From contig JAQFVV010000349.1 in the NCBI GenBank assembly GCA_028023455.1, positions 779,501 to 843,500 on the forward strand: a stretch of DNA of 64,000 nucleotides. Direction: 5' to 3'. Under the pieces are notes generated by a model. It saw only the letters and a program-made list of their open reading frames with translations. It was not told the DNA's origin and made no database searches. A program made the translations under genes and the position numbers. Positions 23,526 through 36,728 of this stretch are shown here, in pieces. Numbering within the stretch: position 1 is the stretch's first letter; every line of letters starts with the position of its first letter. The DNA is from Epiperipatus broadwayi (lineage: Eukaryota > Onychophora > Udeonychophora > Euonychophora > Peripatidae).

Positions 23526-23700
23526 TTGGTTATATGTTTATGATCACATTATCCACAAGGTATTAAAAGTAGATGAAAACCAGTCCCTACTTTGCATAAG
23601 AGTGATGTAGTAAAAATTACACTGTATAAATATTATTCATTAAGTGGATAATTTCTAGTCTAATGAATGACTAATAAAAATTATTTATGCATTGTTGATG
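23490..23700 (+). repeat. repeat R2, copy b
   Basis: GGTTATATGTTTATGATCAC, AAGGTATTAAAAGTAGATG and ATAAATATTATTCATTAAGT match copy a at 23125-23345. The right end carries AGTGGATAATTTCTAG. Confidence 0.6.
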
Positions 23701-26149
23701 CAGCTAGCTGCAACTCATATCCTACAAATTATATCAACTTCCAGTTTTTAATTATGCATTTGGCATATATATCTAAAGTTTGAAGTTGACCATCTTCATA
23801 TTCAGAACTTTTGCATACCTTATGCATAGTGTTGATCTTGTAATAACATTTAGTTACATGTGGTAAAATTTGATTAAATCTGGAAATCAGATTTTGTTTG
23901 ACCAAATCTTCCATCCCATTATGTTTTCTCTTTCCAATTACTGATGATAAAATAAAATCTGGTAATCATGGTGACACACTATACTACAAATATCATTTAC
24001 TGGTTCATCAATAAATAAATAAAAAGTCTAATTTCTATGATGCATTCACAATTTAATTTTTGTCATTGTTTTAAACTCTGGATGTATTTTAGAATTTGGT
24101 GTTATTTATGCTACATCTATTAATAAATTACATTGAGAAGTTTTGACTTGCAGATATATCTACGAATAAATATATTAATTTGCATAATTAAAACCTTGCA
24201 CAATATTTAGAAATATTAGACATATGATTACAGTAATATTTTAATTAATGATAGCATTTATTAAATAATACACTTTTAGATTCAGATTGTTTTTCAAACA
24301 TCTGGATTAGAATTCAGATTGTGAACAAACTTTTATTCTCCAGAAATTAATCCCATGTAATTTAAGAAAATAATAAGATATAAAAAGGTTCAAGCAGAAG
24401 ACAATTAAGAGAATGAAGGAATCGTCTAGAAGAGAATAGTTAATTTGTCTCAGACATTTTGTCTCCTGGACACAAAAGAAAGTCTAGGGCATGCTTTGGT
24501 AAGCAGATAAATCTATAATATTATTAATGCACCTGAATATATTAATCTATTAATTCATTTTAATATTGCAATGTCTGACTTTTTGTTTTTGTAGCCAACT
24601 AATATCACAATTAAATATAATTTTTAGAAATAGTATTTGTTTAAATTAAGCTTATGTATATAAAAGTTTGGAAAAGTGTTTATAAATTAGGTGGGAGTTC
24701 TAGTAGGACTTACATCTTTCTTATTAATTAGAGAAATTGGAATTCAGGATCTATATCCCGTTTCATTGGTTCCATTTTAAAAATTCCCATTCTATCTTTT
24801 CTACTTTGTAATATTAGACCATTTTCTGTAAATTCATTAGAATTGAATATTCTTAAGTCTGTCCTGAATGACTATCTTGAGGTCTTCATTTTTTATTATT
24901 ATCACAAGACCAATTTTCTAAGAAAAGTGAGTCAAATCTTCAGCCTATCTTTCTATTTAAGATAGCAGTGGATCCAGTCCAAAAATGGCAGTTGTTTTCC
25001 AGATGGCTGTCTTTGACTCAGTGTATATTTTAAAAACCGCAACAAGATACTTCAAACTACCATTCTACATGATTTTTTTATATTTATTAATCAATTTAGG
25101 TATGACACTTGATGAAAGAATAGCAACATCATGGGCACTGCTCTAAAACTCCTTACTACAATCAATAACAAAAGAACTTCCTGGAATATTTAACTAAAAC
25201 TACAGCAACAATTCCAAATCTGGAATATATAGATGCTATTATTTGTTTATAACCTTTAGCTCTAAAAGTTATTTTTATCAAGTTTAATAGAGTTTTTAAA
25301 ATTAAAATTTAATTTAATGAAATCAGTGAAATTATCCATTCATTCTGGAAGAGAGTTTCCACTCAACTTTACTAGTATTCCTCATTCTTTCATAGAATTT
25401 TTATTTTATCTCCCCCCCCCTCCCAGACATATATCTTCAACATTTCAGCAGAGCCTTCTAAAATACATTGAGCCATTAATTGCTTCTCTATCTCATGCCT
25501 ATCTCTCTGTACATGCAAAAACCTATCTTTTCCAATATGTTTGTAGCAATTTGGGTTATTCCAATTTTCAAATGCTTGGATGCTCTGGTAAGAAAAGCTT
25601 AAATAAATGTATTTTGAGTCAAGCTTGGCATTTTAAGTGTACTAATGACCTCATATTCATAGGTTTCAAATGCTATGTTTGACTAAAAATGCATTTATTT
25701 AAACTCTTTTTACCAGAGTGTCCAAGTACTTGAAAATTGGAATTAGCAGTTGCATAAGAAATGTTATTACTTTAGTGAATTACAATTTCTGTTATTTACT
25801 ATGTACATATTGTTTATTTCCCTTAAAATTTGCTCAGAGATTGTTCCTCCTTTGAAAATTCTTGTGCAGAATAAAACTTGTCATAATCTTTATGAAAACA
25901 TCAAATATACAATGGTCTAAAACTTCCATCTCTGCGTGTAAAAAATTAGAAATACTGAAAAGTGTTTAAATTTCATATCGTTCTCTGGCCATATGTTATA
26001 ATATATATTTGGGAATCCGCAATAAAACTTAATATGTCACTTCAAATTCTGGTCACCAGAATCTAAATATTTTGATTTTTAAGGCATATTAAATCTTATT
26101 GCTCTATCAGTCTTATCTTTTTTTTTAAAGATGCAGATGATTCAGCACA
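23701..26149. other. intronic AT-rich DNA; one unconvincing open frame
   Basis: The longest open frame (25317-25682, 121 codons) resembles no family I know and shows no splice context, so it is treated as chance. A C-rich run lies at about 25411-25424. Decayed LINE sequence may extend into its right part (see 26150). Confidence 0.4.
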
Positions 26150-26320
26150 CCAGTTAACCTGACATGTTTGAAGTACATCATTGAAAATAAAACGATGTCA
26201 TATATTAAATTAGTGCCCCGTCTTTTCTTTCACAAGATTATGGGTCAATCTTGTCATTGCTTGTCAACGTTTTTCAGTTTCTTTATGTTGTTCATCTTGC
26301 CACTTTTATTTTATTAGCCT
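26150..26320 (+). pseudogene. possible fossil LINE RT fragment, low confidence
   Basis: One frame reads PVNLTCLKYIIE, close to the RPVSLTSVLCKILE block (RT region 1) of Jockey/CR1-type LINEs. It runs on to a GQSCHCL word where such proteins have a GF-x-RSC-x-QL block. Upstream coding similarity was not recognised. Confidence 0.35.
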
Positions 26321-28861
26321 TCCAATGCACCAGATATATATATATCCAATTCCTCACAAAGCTATGCCAATCATTAATAAATTTAAATCAATAAGAAATT
26401 GTGACCAAAAATTGGTCTCTTTTAGATTATACAATATAGAGTAAGATTATAAATGGACTCTCTCTTTCCAGATAGTGAAATAATGTTTGGTTTTTTTACT
26501 TACAAAAAAAAAAAAAAAATTAATTCGACAAGGTATTATTAAATGCAATCACTTAATATGTGTAAAAGTTACTCTCCCCCCCCCCCTATATTTGCAAACT
26601 TTTATAAAATGTAATAAAGTTAATGGTGAAAGGTAATAATATATATGCGTGTATTTGATTTTAAAATAAAATGTTAAGTCTTAATTGAAAAATCATTAAA
26701 TATGTATGATTTTAAAACAAAAATGTCATTTAAATCTGGAAATAGGATTTATAACAAATTAAAAATTGACAACATTTAAACAATTGCAGTTTTTATTATC
26801 TAAAATATATTTTAAAATAATGTTGTTTTTTTATTAGCTTCAATATAATCCAAGTATTTCTATATTTTTAATGGTTTATCAATATTTATTTATATGTATA
26901 TAAAATCGCTTATCTCGACTTCTAATCTCATCACAAGATTAGTTATTTATAATTGCTTTTTAATCTTTAGTCTTTCAATTTTTTTTAAAATCTCTTTTTA
27001 AAGTTCTTTTTACTGAATAACAAAATGTACTTTAATCACACATACATAAGTATGTATAAATATCTATATATTAAACTCTGTGTCCAAATGCAAACGAATA
27101 ACACAGCTCAGTAAGAGTACTTCGATTAAATAATAGAGAATGACCGTCATTCGGTATAGCTTTTCCTTGTTTTCCAATGTCTTAATAAATTTGATTCTAA
27201 CATCTAAATTTCAAAATTACAAGTATATGTAAACTTTAATAATGACTTATATGTGTGTATAAACATATACTTCGAATTCATTTTTATATACATTTGGATT
27301 CAAATACCCATATTTTTGATTTTGAGGCATCTCTGCAACATCTTTGAATAATCTCTTGTTTTTGGAAAATAATTAGTGTCGTCCATTCGAAACAATGATA
27401 CAGTGTTAATCATAATGCATTTCTTCATTTTATTACGTGATTTTTTAAAATGGGCATGCACATTGTATCAAGATAGTTATTGAATTGCATATGTTATTAG
27501 CACTTTATTTCTTATTTTATGATTTGCATTTTGATTAACTGAATTTATTACATATCATGTGTTTACATATCTCTTGGATGCCATATATGTATATGAGAAT
27601 GTGTTCAATAGTGTAGCAGTTTCCTTTGCTTTCTTTATTGATTAGACGCTATTAAGTTCATATAGAACTTAGAAGATTAATATATTGAATTTAATACCCC
27701 AACCTTTTCTAAAACATGCACTTATGGCTGGGAATATGATGTATCAAAGATAATTATCACATCAATACTAATGGTAAAAAATATAATAATAATAATAATC
27801 ATAATTAGTCATCCTGCACTATGTATCCATTTTTCCTATAGATTTATTTTCATTCACTACTCATTCATTTCTTTTCAATAAGCATTCACATAATGCAATT
27901 TATTTTTAACTAAAGTCAATGAATCATGAAACTTTGCTTTATCCTCACTAAATGAAACTATTCTCTAAAATAACATAAGAAAAAAATCATTTTAATATGA
28001 ATTAATGAAAACTTTAATAGCTTCAGGACTATCAATGAGTAATTGATTGTTTTCTGGCAACATCAAAGGTAAAGTTATCTCTTGTTCATAAGGATAGAAT
28101 GTCTTAATTTTCATGATTTATATTACATTAAATCTATGAACATATTTATTTTAACATAACCCTTAATTATTATATACAAAATATTTATAATTGCTCAGTT
28201 AGCTGATCCTTCAGTAAAGTTCTTATAATAACAAAGGATTATTTATTTTCTCACATATGATAATTTTATTTCTAGATGGCTTAAGTTTAAGTCTGGGCTT
28301 AATTTTATGATGATTTGTTTTTGCTCTCATTACTCTTAAGATTTAATTACTTTATATTTAGTGGTTGTTTATTATTTCTATTAGTTAATTGTGATTTCAT
28401 TAGGTGAAGAATGTACTATAATTTATTATTTCAATGACTAATCATTAGATATAATGTGACTGACTATTCAGTTTACACTCATCAAATATTATACAATATG
28501 TTGCAAATATATCACACCTACTTTTAAGAAATTAATATATCTATGCATAATACTCAATTCCTGGATTTTTAATTAAATAAATGATCAATCAAAATAAGAG
28601 TCATAGATCACATGACCCTATACTCTTAAACTTGTAAGTTATAAACAATGAGGATTGCCAATTCCTCACCAAGCTTTGTCATAAATGCTTAGCTAGAGAA
28701 AGCATTTAAAATATCTCTGTCAGGACCTCCCCCCCCCCAAACCTCTGACCATGATTTCATGCTCTGGCACTCCTCAGAGAGGTGCATTTTGGAAATAAAT
28801 TTTATCACAATACTTTGTAGAACTTTTATACTACAAATTAATCTTGTAAATTCATCATTTT
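26321..28861. other. intronic AT-rich DNA
   Basis: Nothing recognised beyond a poly(A) tract (about 26504-26519), poly(C) tracts (about 26576-26586 and 28729-28738) and a short (AAT)n near 27784-27798. Confidence 0.45.
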
Positions 28862-29645
28862 AAATCAAATAAAATGTTATAAAAACATATTTATAAACAA
28901 CAAAACATAACACTTATATTAATTATATAAAAAGCCTTTTTCGGCAAATTTATTTTTTGCCCTTTTCAAACATGTCTTCCAAAAATACTACGACTACATA
29001 TATATAGCGACATCTATGTTAATACATGATAAGTAAAAATATAATAAAAGACAAAAGAATAAAAGAAATATACAATTAGAATAAACAATTCATATAGAAC
29101 AGCTGAGACTGAATTGGACAGTCTATATTATCACATAACTTATACAACTCTACTATAATTCAAATCTCCATTTCGTAAATTGCATTCCAAACACAGAATT
29201 AATTGATAAATACTAAGAGGCAAATTGAATAAAATTGTTGATATAAGAAAATTGTTACTGATTTTTTATTTAAAACACAAGTCATTACGGACATAAAATA
29301 AACATCTAGGACATATACTACATTACATGTTACGAAATGGAGATTTGAATTATAGTAGAGTTGTATAAGTTATGTGATAATATAGACTGTCCAATTCAGT
29401 CTCAGCTGTTCTATATGAATTGTTTATTCTAATTGTATATTTCTTTTATTCTTTTGTCTTTTATTATTTTTTACTTATCATGTATTAACATAGATGTCGC
29501 TATATATATGTAGTCGTAGTATTTTTGGAAGACATGTTTGAAAAGGGCAAAAAATAAATTTGCCGAAAAAGGCTTTTTATATAATTAATATAAGTGTTAT
29601 GTTTTGTTGTTTATAAATATGTTTTTATAACATTTTATTTGATTT
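28862..29645. repeat. near-perfect 317-bp inverted repeat with 151-bp spacer
   Basis: 28862-29178 and 29330-29645 are reverse complements. The only differences I saw are around the A-run at 29035-29042, including a 1-nt length change. Landmarks: AAATCAAATAAAATG and CATTTTATTTGATTT at the outer ends, CCATTTCGTAA and TTACGAAATGG at the inner ends. The near identity points to a recent event. The spacer contains a 143-bp block repeated directly at 29817-29959. No transposon ends or coding frames were recognised. Confidence 0.85.
29190..29332 (+). repeat. 143-bp direct repeat, copy 1 (inside the inverted-repeat spacer)
   Basis: From AACACAGAATTAATTG to CATTACATGTTA it is the same, as far as I can read, as 29817-29959. 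Its end overlaps the first three bases of the right inverted arm. Confidence 0.85.
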
Positions 29646-29816
29646 CGAAGGATTAGTACAACATAAAAAACGAAAAAGAAAAAGGTATATTCCGTTTTCT
29701 TCCGTTTTCTTCTGTTTAAATTCATCATTTTATATCTCCTTAATTATATTCACATATTTGAAATCGTATATTGTTTAGAAGTAGAAAATAATTTAAATAT
29801 TTCAAGATTAGAATAG

Positions 29817-29959
29817 AACACAGAATTAATTGATAAATACTAAGAGGCAAATTGAATAAAATTGTTGATATAAGAAAATTGTTACTGATTTTTTATTTAA
29901 AACACAAGTCATTACGGACATAAAATAAACATCTAGGACATATACTACATTACATGTTA
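29817..29959 (+). repeat. 143-bp direct repeat, copy 2
   Basis: Same length and sequence as 29190-29332. Copy 2 sits 171 bp beyond the right inverted arm, so the order is arm, spacer with copy 1, inverted arm, unique DNA, copy 2. The left arm plus copy 1 can be read as one rearranged duplicate of the right arm plus copy 2. Confidence 0.85.
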
Positions 29960-31511
29960 ACTAATATGGCAGAAAATTTATAAATAACCGACAGACAATA
30001 TTAATTATTCATGAAAAAAAAAAGATACATAAAGCATAAATTATTTTCATTCTCAAACATTATTAAAATAACTAACTTCTCAATACTTTATATTTTTTCT
30101 TCTTTTTAAATGTATTAAAAAGCAATTTCTTTCTGCTATGTTAAATATCTTTATAATCTTTTAAAGATTGAATTTGTAATATTATTAACTTCTCAAATTT
30201 CTTTCACACAATTCTTATGTATGTCTGGCACACACTTATCTTTTATTTTTAATAATTAATAAATCCATTTCAATTTAAAGTTTTAATTTGTCTGACCTAT
30301 AGTGATCTATAATTTTATCTTATATATGATTATTTTTCATTCAGGAGACAAATCTTATATTATATAAATTAATTTTTTTTTGTTAACCAGTTCAAATTAT
30401 CTTAAAAATGTTTATATATTTTCTCTTACTTTTCTTTTTTAGACTCTTAAAATAGCATTATAATATACTTCCTGTATGTGATTAAATCTTGCAGACTATT
30501 AATCTAATGAAATATTGCAACACCTTTTAAATATATATGATATTAAAACATATTAATTTCATATTTTGATCAAATAACATACTTCAAATCTTTATTAATA
30601 CTTTTCATTATTCAAGTGAATTATAAGTTAATTAAGCAATCTTTAAACAGTTTAAATTGCTACTATTTACCTGTTTTTGATATATGTTCTTTTCCTTAAT
30701 TAATCATAATTAATATATTCCAAAATATTACCATAATAATATATACGATTTCAATGTACAAGATTAAAACTACCTAAGAGAGAAAATTCTGATTATAATA
30801 ACAATAATAAAAAAATCAAATAACTTTTTTTTCTGAAAGTTATTAAATTTGAATAAAATATTCTACAGTTTTTCCTTGAGGCATAAATCTTTCATCAATG
30901 AATAAGGCAGATTTCCATAACTTCTAAGTCTGATGTATTATTAGGTAATTTTTAAAATACTAAGAAATTTTCTCTCAACAACCAAGAGAATAGCTTTGTG
31001 GTTTATTGTCAATATTTTAATTTCATGGTTGTGGTAACTTTTAATTTTAATTTTCAAATATTTTTTTATTTCCAGGAAGTGTTTATGACAAATCTCTACA
31101 CTGGCTAGTGATTCATATAATATTGAAATAAATGCTTCATGTTTAGAAAATGTTATTTTGCAGGTAAATTAACTTAAACATATTTATCAAGGCAGTTGAA
31201 TGTATACATAAACCATTGATCAGAGCCAAGTACAGCTAATTTCCAGAGGAAAATCCAAAGCTGTTTAATTATTCAGCTATGAATTCTGTTTTTTTACAAG
31301 TAAAATTTTGATTGGTATTTGGTCTTACAAATTCAGCATTTCATTTTAATATGGACCATGCATGTGAAAATAATTTTGTTTTATTCTTTATGAATTACTC
31401 ATGCTAGCTAACTCTGATGAATTAACTTCAACTGATTCTGACAAAATAATTAAAGAATAATAATTAAAAAAAGCAAGTCATATATAACATGACGTTACTT
31501 TTAATAAGCTT
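29960..31511. other. intronic AT-rich DNA, nothing recognised
   Basis: No coding pattern or repeat family was seen. Confidence 0.45.
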
Positions 31512-31905
31512 GTAGTTACAAAAATGCACACAGAGAGCATACCAATAGCTCAAAACAAGCTCTTAATTAATATGTGCAGTATGAAAAAACATTTAAAATC
31601 TCTACCCAGAATACTCTCATCTCCAGACCAACTGTTTTCGAGCTTATGGCTCACATCAGTGGAGAGCAAGAATATGTATGAGAAAACATTTAAAATCTCT
31701 ACCCAGAACACTCTCATCTCCAGACCAACTGGTTTCGAGCTTATGGCTCACGTCAGTGGAGAGCTGACGTGAGCCATAGGCTCAAAACCAGTTGGTCTGG
31801 AGTTGAGAGTGTTCTGGGTAGAGATTTTAAATGTTTTCTCATACCTCACTTATTAATTAAGAGCTTGTTTGAGCTATTGGTACACTCTCTGTATGTAATT
31901 AAAGA
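31512..31905. mobile_element. fold-back element with an internal 97-bp tandem repeat
   Basis: The ends are inverted (ACAGAGAGCATACCAATAGC on the left, GCTATTGGTACACTCTCTGT on the right). A unit of about 97 bp (ATTTAAAATCTCTACCCAGA, then CCAGACCAACTG and TATGGCTCAC) occurs twice in tandem on the left (from 31581 and 31678) and once inverted on the right. The centre is at the CTCACGTCAG/CTGACGTGAG junction near 31759-31764. The small open frames across it (31524-31772 and 31769-31978) are by-products of the palindrome. Confidence 0.75.
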
Positions 31906-33189
31906 AAAAAGCTTCTTTTCAGTTTTAAATAGTTTATGGTTAGGCTATATATTAATTAATCTAATAAAACATCTGTGAGTTTAGTCGAAATATATATAAA
32001 AAAACAGCATGTACATTTTTAGCATATTAAACTTTTAACAAGAACAGATTAAGTTATTTTTTAAAAAACAAAAAACCCACCTTCGTTATGGTAGTATTAA
32101 ATTCCAGATTAAACAAAATAGATTTATTAAAACTTATTTTTAATTTAATAAATCTTATTTTGTAAAACATTTTCCAAACTATCATAAAACAAACTCAACA
32201 GCTTAAAATGATTAAACTTTTTTTTTCTTAGTTTAACTAAATGAAATAAAATTATAAAAGCAATTTTATTTAATTCAAGTAACTTCAAGTGATTTGAATA
32301 AAATATGATTCTATTTATTATAACATGAAAAAAAAAAGATTAAACGTTATTCATTAAATAGATGTTTTTAAAATTTATGTTTTTATATACATGTTCATAT
32401 AAATATGACTGAATTTATTAGTTTGCAAAAAGTTTGGATATAATTAAATAAATTAAATTATTGATTCTTTTCTTTCTAAATGGATTTTATCTATTTCATT
32501 CACTTCTTTCTCTATGCCTTATTTATATCTGCTAAACCTTCTAATACATTATGAAGTAAACATTATATATAAAGATGATAATCAATTATTTTATGAAATT
32601 GGCATGTATTAATCATGTAAAGGCAACACATTAATGACCGAATTTCATAAAGGATACAAAACCTATTTATGAATATATATATCATATAGAATTAAATAGC
32701 AATAAAAACAATAAAAAAGTCAAAATTTGTGTGATTTTTTTCATCTCACACCCATGCTTTCACCTATATATAAAGTTTCTTATGTAAAATCTAATACCCA
32801 TAATTCAAAGGCAATTGTCTATTACCCTTAACATCAAATGAAGTTCTCACAAGATTGGGATTAGATCCTAAATGATTAATCAAAACAGACTTCTTGACAC
32901 AACTTTTGCATCACTAAATAATATTTTATGCCCAGGATTATGTTTATGAATATAAAAGGTCAAGTAAAGTCACCTATTTTTAATCTTTATACGAATTTTA
33001 AGTCTTTCATAAAGACTCAATTTTCTGTTCCCTATAAAAAAAAAACTTTTTGATAGCATTTGAAATGTTAAGAATTTTATAAAAAGATGTGAGAAATTAA
33101 AACTATGAAAAATGAAAAAGTACAAGGAAATGAATTAATCATTATAAGTAACTTAAAAAAATTAAGTGAACACCAAATAATTGTACAAG
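31906..33189. other. intronic AT-rich DNA, nothing recognised
   Basis: No supported feature. Confidence 0.45.
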
Positions 33190-33810
33190 AAATATAAAAA
33201 TTAGAATTTACAGATCTATCAGTATTTTGTCAGGTTTATTTAAATCATTGCAATTCATTAGTAAAAATCTTTAAAAATAAATTAAACAAAGAATGAGCTG
33301 AATTTAAATGTAAATTATTCTCAGTGAATCATATCCCAGTAGAAAGATATCATTTTGCATTGAATTTGTAAATTATGATATTAAAATGTTTAGAATATTA
33401 TAACATAGACAAGATTTTATGAGTATGCAGAAGAATTAACAATGATAACAATACGATTTCACGGCTCCAAAATTTTTCTACAGTAGTTTTAAATTGAAAT
33501 AAATTGAGATACTGCCAAATCTCACTACGCTCATTACAAAACCTATCCGACAGTCAATCAGGGAAAATATAAAATAAATATAAATGGTATATACTTAAAT
33601 AATCTAAAGTTGGCAGATGTGGTAGTTTTCATAAATAATACTTCAGAATTAATGTTGACTAAAAATAAATTATAAAATGACTCAAATAATTCTTAATGGT
33701 TTTCCAAAAAAGAAGTTAATGAAATTTCAGACATAAATTTAAAAAAGTTAATGTCTATAAATGACCTCATCATATTATTAGTATGAAGAAAAATATTAGG
33801 ATTAAAAGTA
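33190..33810 (+). pseudogene. fossil RTE-type LINE RT, heavily decayed
   Basis: Across shifting frames the order of RTE RT motifs can be followed, as in the intact element at 36729-39686: SISILSGLFKSL (for YRPISLLSVLYKI), TMITIRFHG (for NATATIRLHN), KPIRQSIREN (for KGVRQGDSIS), then INGIYLNNLKLADVVVFIN and NTSELM (for VNGEYLSHLDFADDVVVFAN, ASELQ). One aspartate of the catalytic FADD is lost. It lies on the opposite strand to the intact copy, is much older, and has no coding capacity. Confidence 0.6.
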
Positions 33811-34074
33811 ATTATAGAGTTAAACTATAAGTAGTAATTTTACTAAAAAATATTAAAAATATGTATTTAAAGAGAATTTACTTATGTATTACAGAAGAGA
33901 CATTTTAAGTATATATAAAATCATTTGTCTTTGTGGGTCATCATATATTTGATAAGATAATGCTCAAACATTTTCTGTATTTACTGATCGTGAACTCAAA
34001 TATAATGAAAACTTTGCATTGAATTTGTATAAAATAAAAATACTATATAAAGAAAAGAATAAATAGAGGGATTT

Positions 34075-34385
34075 GAATTTAGAATTTTCAGTATATATTC
34101 ATTCTCCATCCATCTCAAACAACCAATACACATGACCACATACATATGAAAAAGATAAATGATCACCAATATATATATTTTGTTTATAACCAGCACTCAT
34201 CAGTTGGGTCAGATCATAATCGCCAACACATAAATTCAATCAGTATTGGACTAATATTAAGATAGCAATTCCTAAAACTTAATGGACAAGCTTCAATCTT
34301 CTCACCCTTCCAACAATTCAACCATTCATTTCATTGAAAAACCAATGATATAATGCTCAAAGCTCTTGGTAGGTGAATAAGATAA
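34075..34385 (-). repeat. repeat R1, copy c
   Basis: The reverse complement carries CATTGGTTTTTCAATGAAAT, GCTTGTCCATTAAG, the hammerhead-like block (34166-34207) and the terminal TTTGAGATGGATGG segment in R1 order. It lacks the first about 70 bp of copies a and b. Confidence 0.65.
34166..34207 (-). ncRNA. hammerhead-like motif in R1 copy c (decayed)
   Basis: The minus strand has CCCAA, a canonical CUGAUGA, GUGCUGGUU, then a damaged stem II 3' strand and CAAA in place of GAAA, and finally AUAUUGG. Conserved core, lost partner strand: probably inactive. Confidence 0.45.
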
Positions 34386-34406
34386 TTTAGAACTCACCAT
34401 AGTGTT

Positions 34407-34497
34407 TAATGCAAGAAGAGAAATAATAATAATAATAATAATTATAAGCTAGGCTTATAATTAATGCAAGAAGAGAAATAATAATTATAAGCTAGGC
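34407..34497 (+). repeat. short tandem duplication
   Basis: AATGCAAGAAGAGAAATAAT with AATTATAAGCTAGGCT occurs twice in a row, separated by a few bases. The first copy has an expanded (AAT)n. Confidence 0.75.
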
Positions 34498-34550
34498 TGG
34501 ACATTTTTAGAAGATGCCTACACTGTGGTATTTATCCAAATTACTGAAAT

Positions 34551-36190
34551 GTGAGAATTAATAAATTTATGCTCACTTGCAATTATATCATCAAACAAAT
34601 GAGAAAGCTGTTAATAACATGGATTATGAAAAATATTAAAAGAAAGTTGAATGCAACATTTACAGCACATAATAAATACAGAGATGAAAACTTAATTCTT
34701 CCTGATAAGCACGTAACTAGATGTTATAAATTAGAAAGAGAATTAGACAAATTTTTATAATAAATTTGAATTTTTGACTTTCAAACAAAAAGGTCTGAAT
34801 CTTACATTTGATGATGGTTTCATTAATCTTTCAATTTTAGAATAACATTTAAGCATGCTTCAATCCTCAGATTCAGACAAAAATATGTACAATGTGGATG
34901 GTTTGATCATTGTTTAGAAATGGTGGCCACATAGAAACAGTTTACAAAAGAGAGCAGGAAGACAAATTGTTTGACAAAGCAACCATAGTTGTAAAAACTA
35001 ATTTGAAAAGAAAAAATTGCTCACCCTGACTCAAAACCATGAAAGCATTTAAAAAAGTGTTTGATAAAAACAAAACTATTTGTATGAAGAGAAAGGATAC
35101 CTCTATGTTTTATTAAACATTGACACTATGAAGATAAAAATATTTGAACAAATAGCTATGTTGAAATTTAATAAGCTTTCTAATTATAATGTCAAATCCA
35201 AGACAGAAAAATTTATAATGTGTATTCTTAGAAAATATTTACATAAATTATATATCAGAAAGCAATACTTATATATGTATCCATTGAGTGCTATTCCATC
35301 TAGATTATTCTCTAATATTAAAATGCACTAACAGCACAACCCTCTAGGAATAATGATCAACTTGGATGTTATTATGAAACATCTAAATTCTTAGTGCAAA
35401 AAGACAAATTGGATTTTGAATAATTTATGATTTAATCATCATTTGAATTTGTAAACATTACTAAAAATGCTGTTATCACTAATGAATATAGAATGGCTTC
35501 ATTTGATGTCACTGAATTGTATGGATCAGCAAATAGAAAAGAATCAATTAAAATTATTAATGATTTATTGATTAATAAGAAAGTAGACTTAAATAAGAAA
35601 GAACTATTTATTTTCTAACCTGGATCATTAATATATAGTGGCAACATACAGGGCCAACATTACAAATCTTGGCCAATTTGTTTATCAATCAGCACAGTCA
35701 TATGTAGCATTGCTTTGGCTTTCAAAGAAACTAACACAACCCTTCCAAATGCACTATGTAGATGATATTTTTATATGCATACTACAGGATATTACCAACC
35801 TCATGTTTATTGAATTGATCACAAAATTAGGTTTAAAATGGACTATAGGACCATAAAAAGATATTGAAATTCACTACCTAATTTGAAAATAAGGTGAAAG
35901 AACAACTTACTGTATTATAAAATGATCATCAAACCTCCCAAAATTAGAATGTGCATCAACATTAAATCTCAGGTAGCTTCTTCAAATAAATTTGCAGGAT
36001 TAAAAGCTTACTTGTGTCACAACAACTACTTATGTCAATTCGAGTCAGACAAGATTTACAACTTAGAGACTTATATTGCTGATATGATAAAACCAGGTTA
36101 TAGCACAACTAATATACACAAATATATAAAACAATTTAAAAAAAACATTAGAAATGGGATTGAGACTACAATAAAGATCAAAAATAGATA
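34551..36190 (+). pseudogene. fossil Penelope-like RT (PLE-C)
   Basis: A string of open pieces in shifting frames follows the order of a Penelope-like RT. Around 35490-35570 is MASFDVTELYG with SIKIINDLL, matching the SFDVTSLF palm motif with its first catalytic aspartate. Around 35755 is HYVDDIF, the catalytic YxDD motif, intact. After that come NLMFIELITKLGLKWT and, near the end, KPGYSTTNIHKYIKQF, like the GYP-x-FI segment before the nuclease. Upstream (34551-34760 and 35080-35331) the lysine-rich pieces fit the N-terminal region only loosely. Many stops are present. No GIY-YIG domain follows, and it differs from PLE-A and PLE-B. Confidence 0.6.
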
Positions 36191-36699
36191 GTGCTACCAT
36201 ACTGTAACAGTAAATATGCAATGATAAACAAAACCCAGGAACCAAAAATATACAGACAATAAATTTTATTTAAATAAATATTTATATGGTGAAAGTTGAA
36301 TGGTTAATAAAATTTAAACAAAGATTCAAGTCAAATATATATAATAATATTAACCAAATGATGATGATCATTTATAACCTAAGCACAAGTCCTCTTAAAA
36401 GTATTTTATTTGTTTTTCAGATTCAAAAAAACTTCCACAAATCTTCTAAAGAGAAAGGTTACTTTTGGAAAACTTAATAATGCCCAAATATCACCATTTA
36501 CAAATTATTACTACTATCCCTGTATGTTTTCCATTGGATTACATAATTTCTCAGGGTTATGAATATTATAATTACATTGAATGTTACAAGCATTAATGTT
36601 TAGAAGTTTGATAAGAAAACACAAACTAAATGGATTAATAAAAAATAACAATTTATTAACAATGCATAAGTAAAAACTGTTGCATATACATTCACAATT
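36191..36699. other. intronic AT-rich DNA
   Basis: No feature recognised between the PLE-C fossil and the left target-site duplication of the LINE. Confidence 0.45.
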
Positions 36700-36728
36700 A
36701 TTAATACATATCATCATCATCATCATCA

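Noticed and set aside
25317-25682. 121-codon open frame
   Set aside because: No family resemblance, biased composition from a C-rich tract, no splice or promoter context; probably chance.
26570-26590. Poly(C) runs as regulatory or G-quadruplex elements
   Set aside because: Single homopolymer runs without the spaced G-tract pattern; treated as low complexity.
28862-29645. DNA transposon with long terminal inverted repeats
   Set aside because: No transposase, no target duplication, and the linked direct repeat is better explained by a template-switch duplication.
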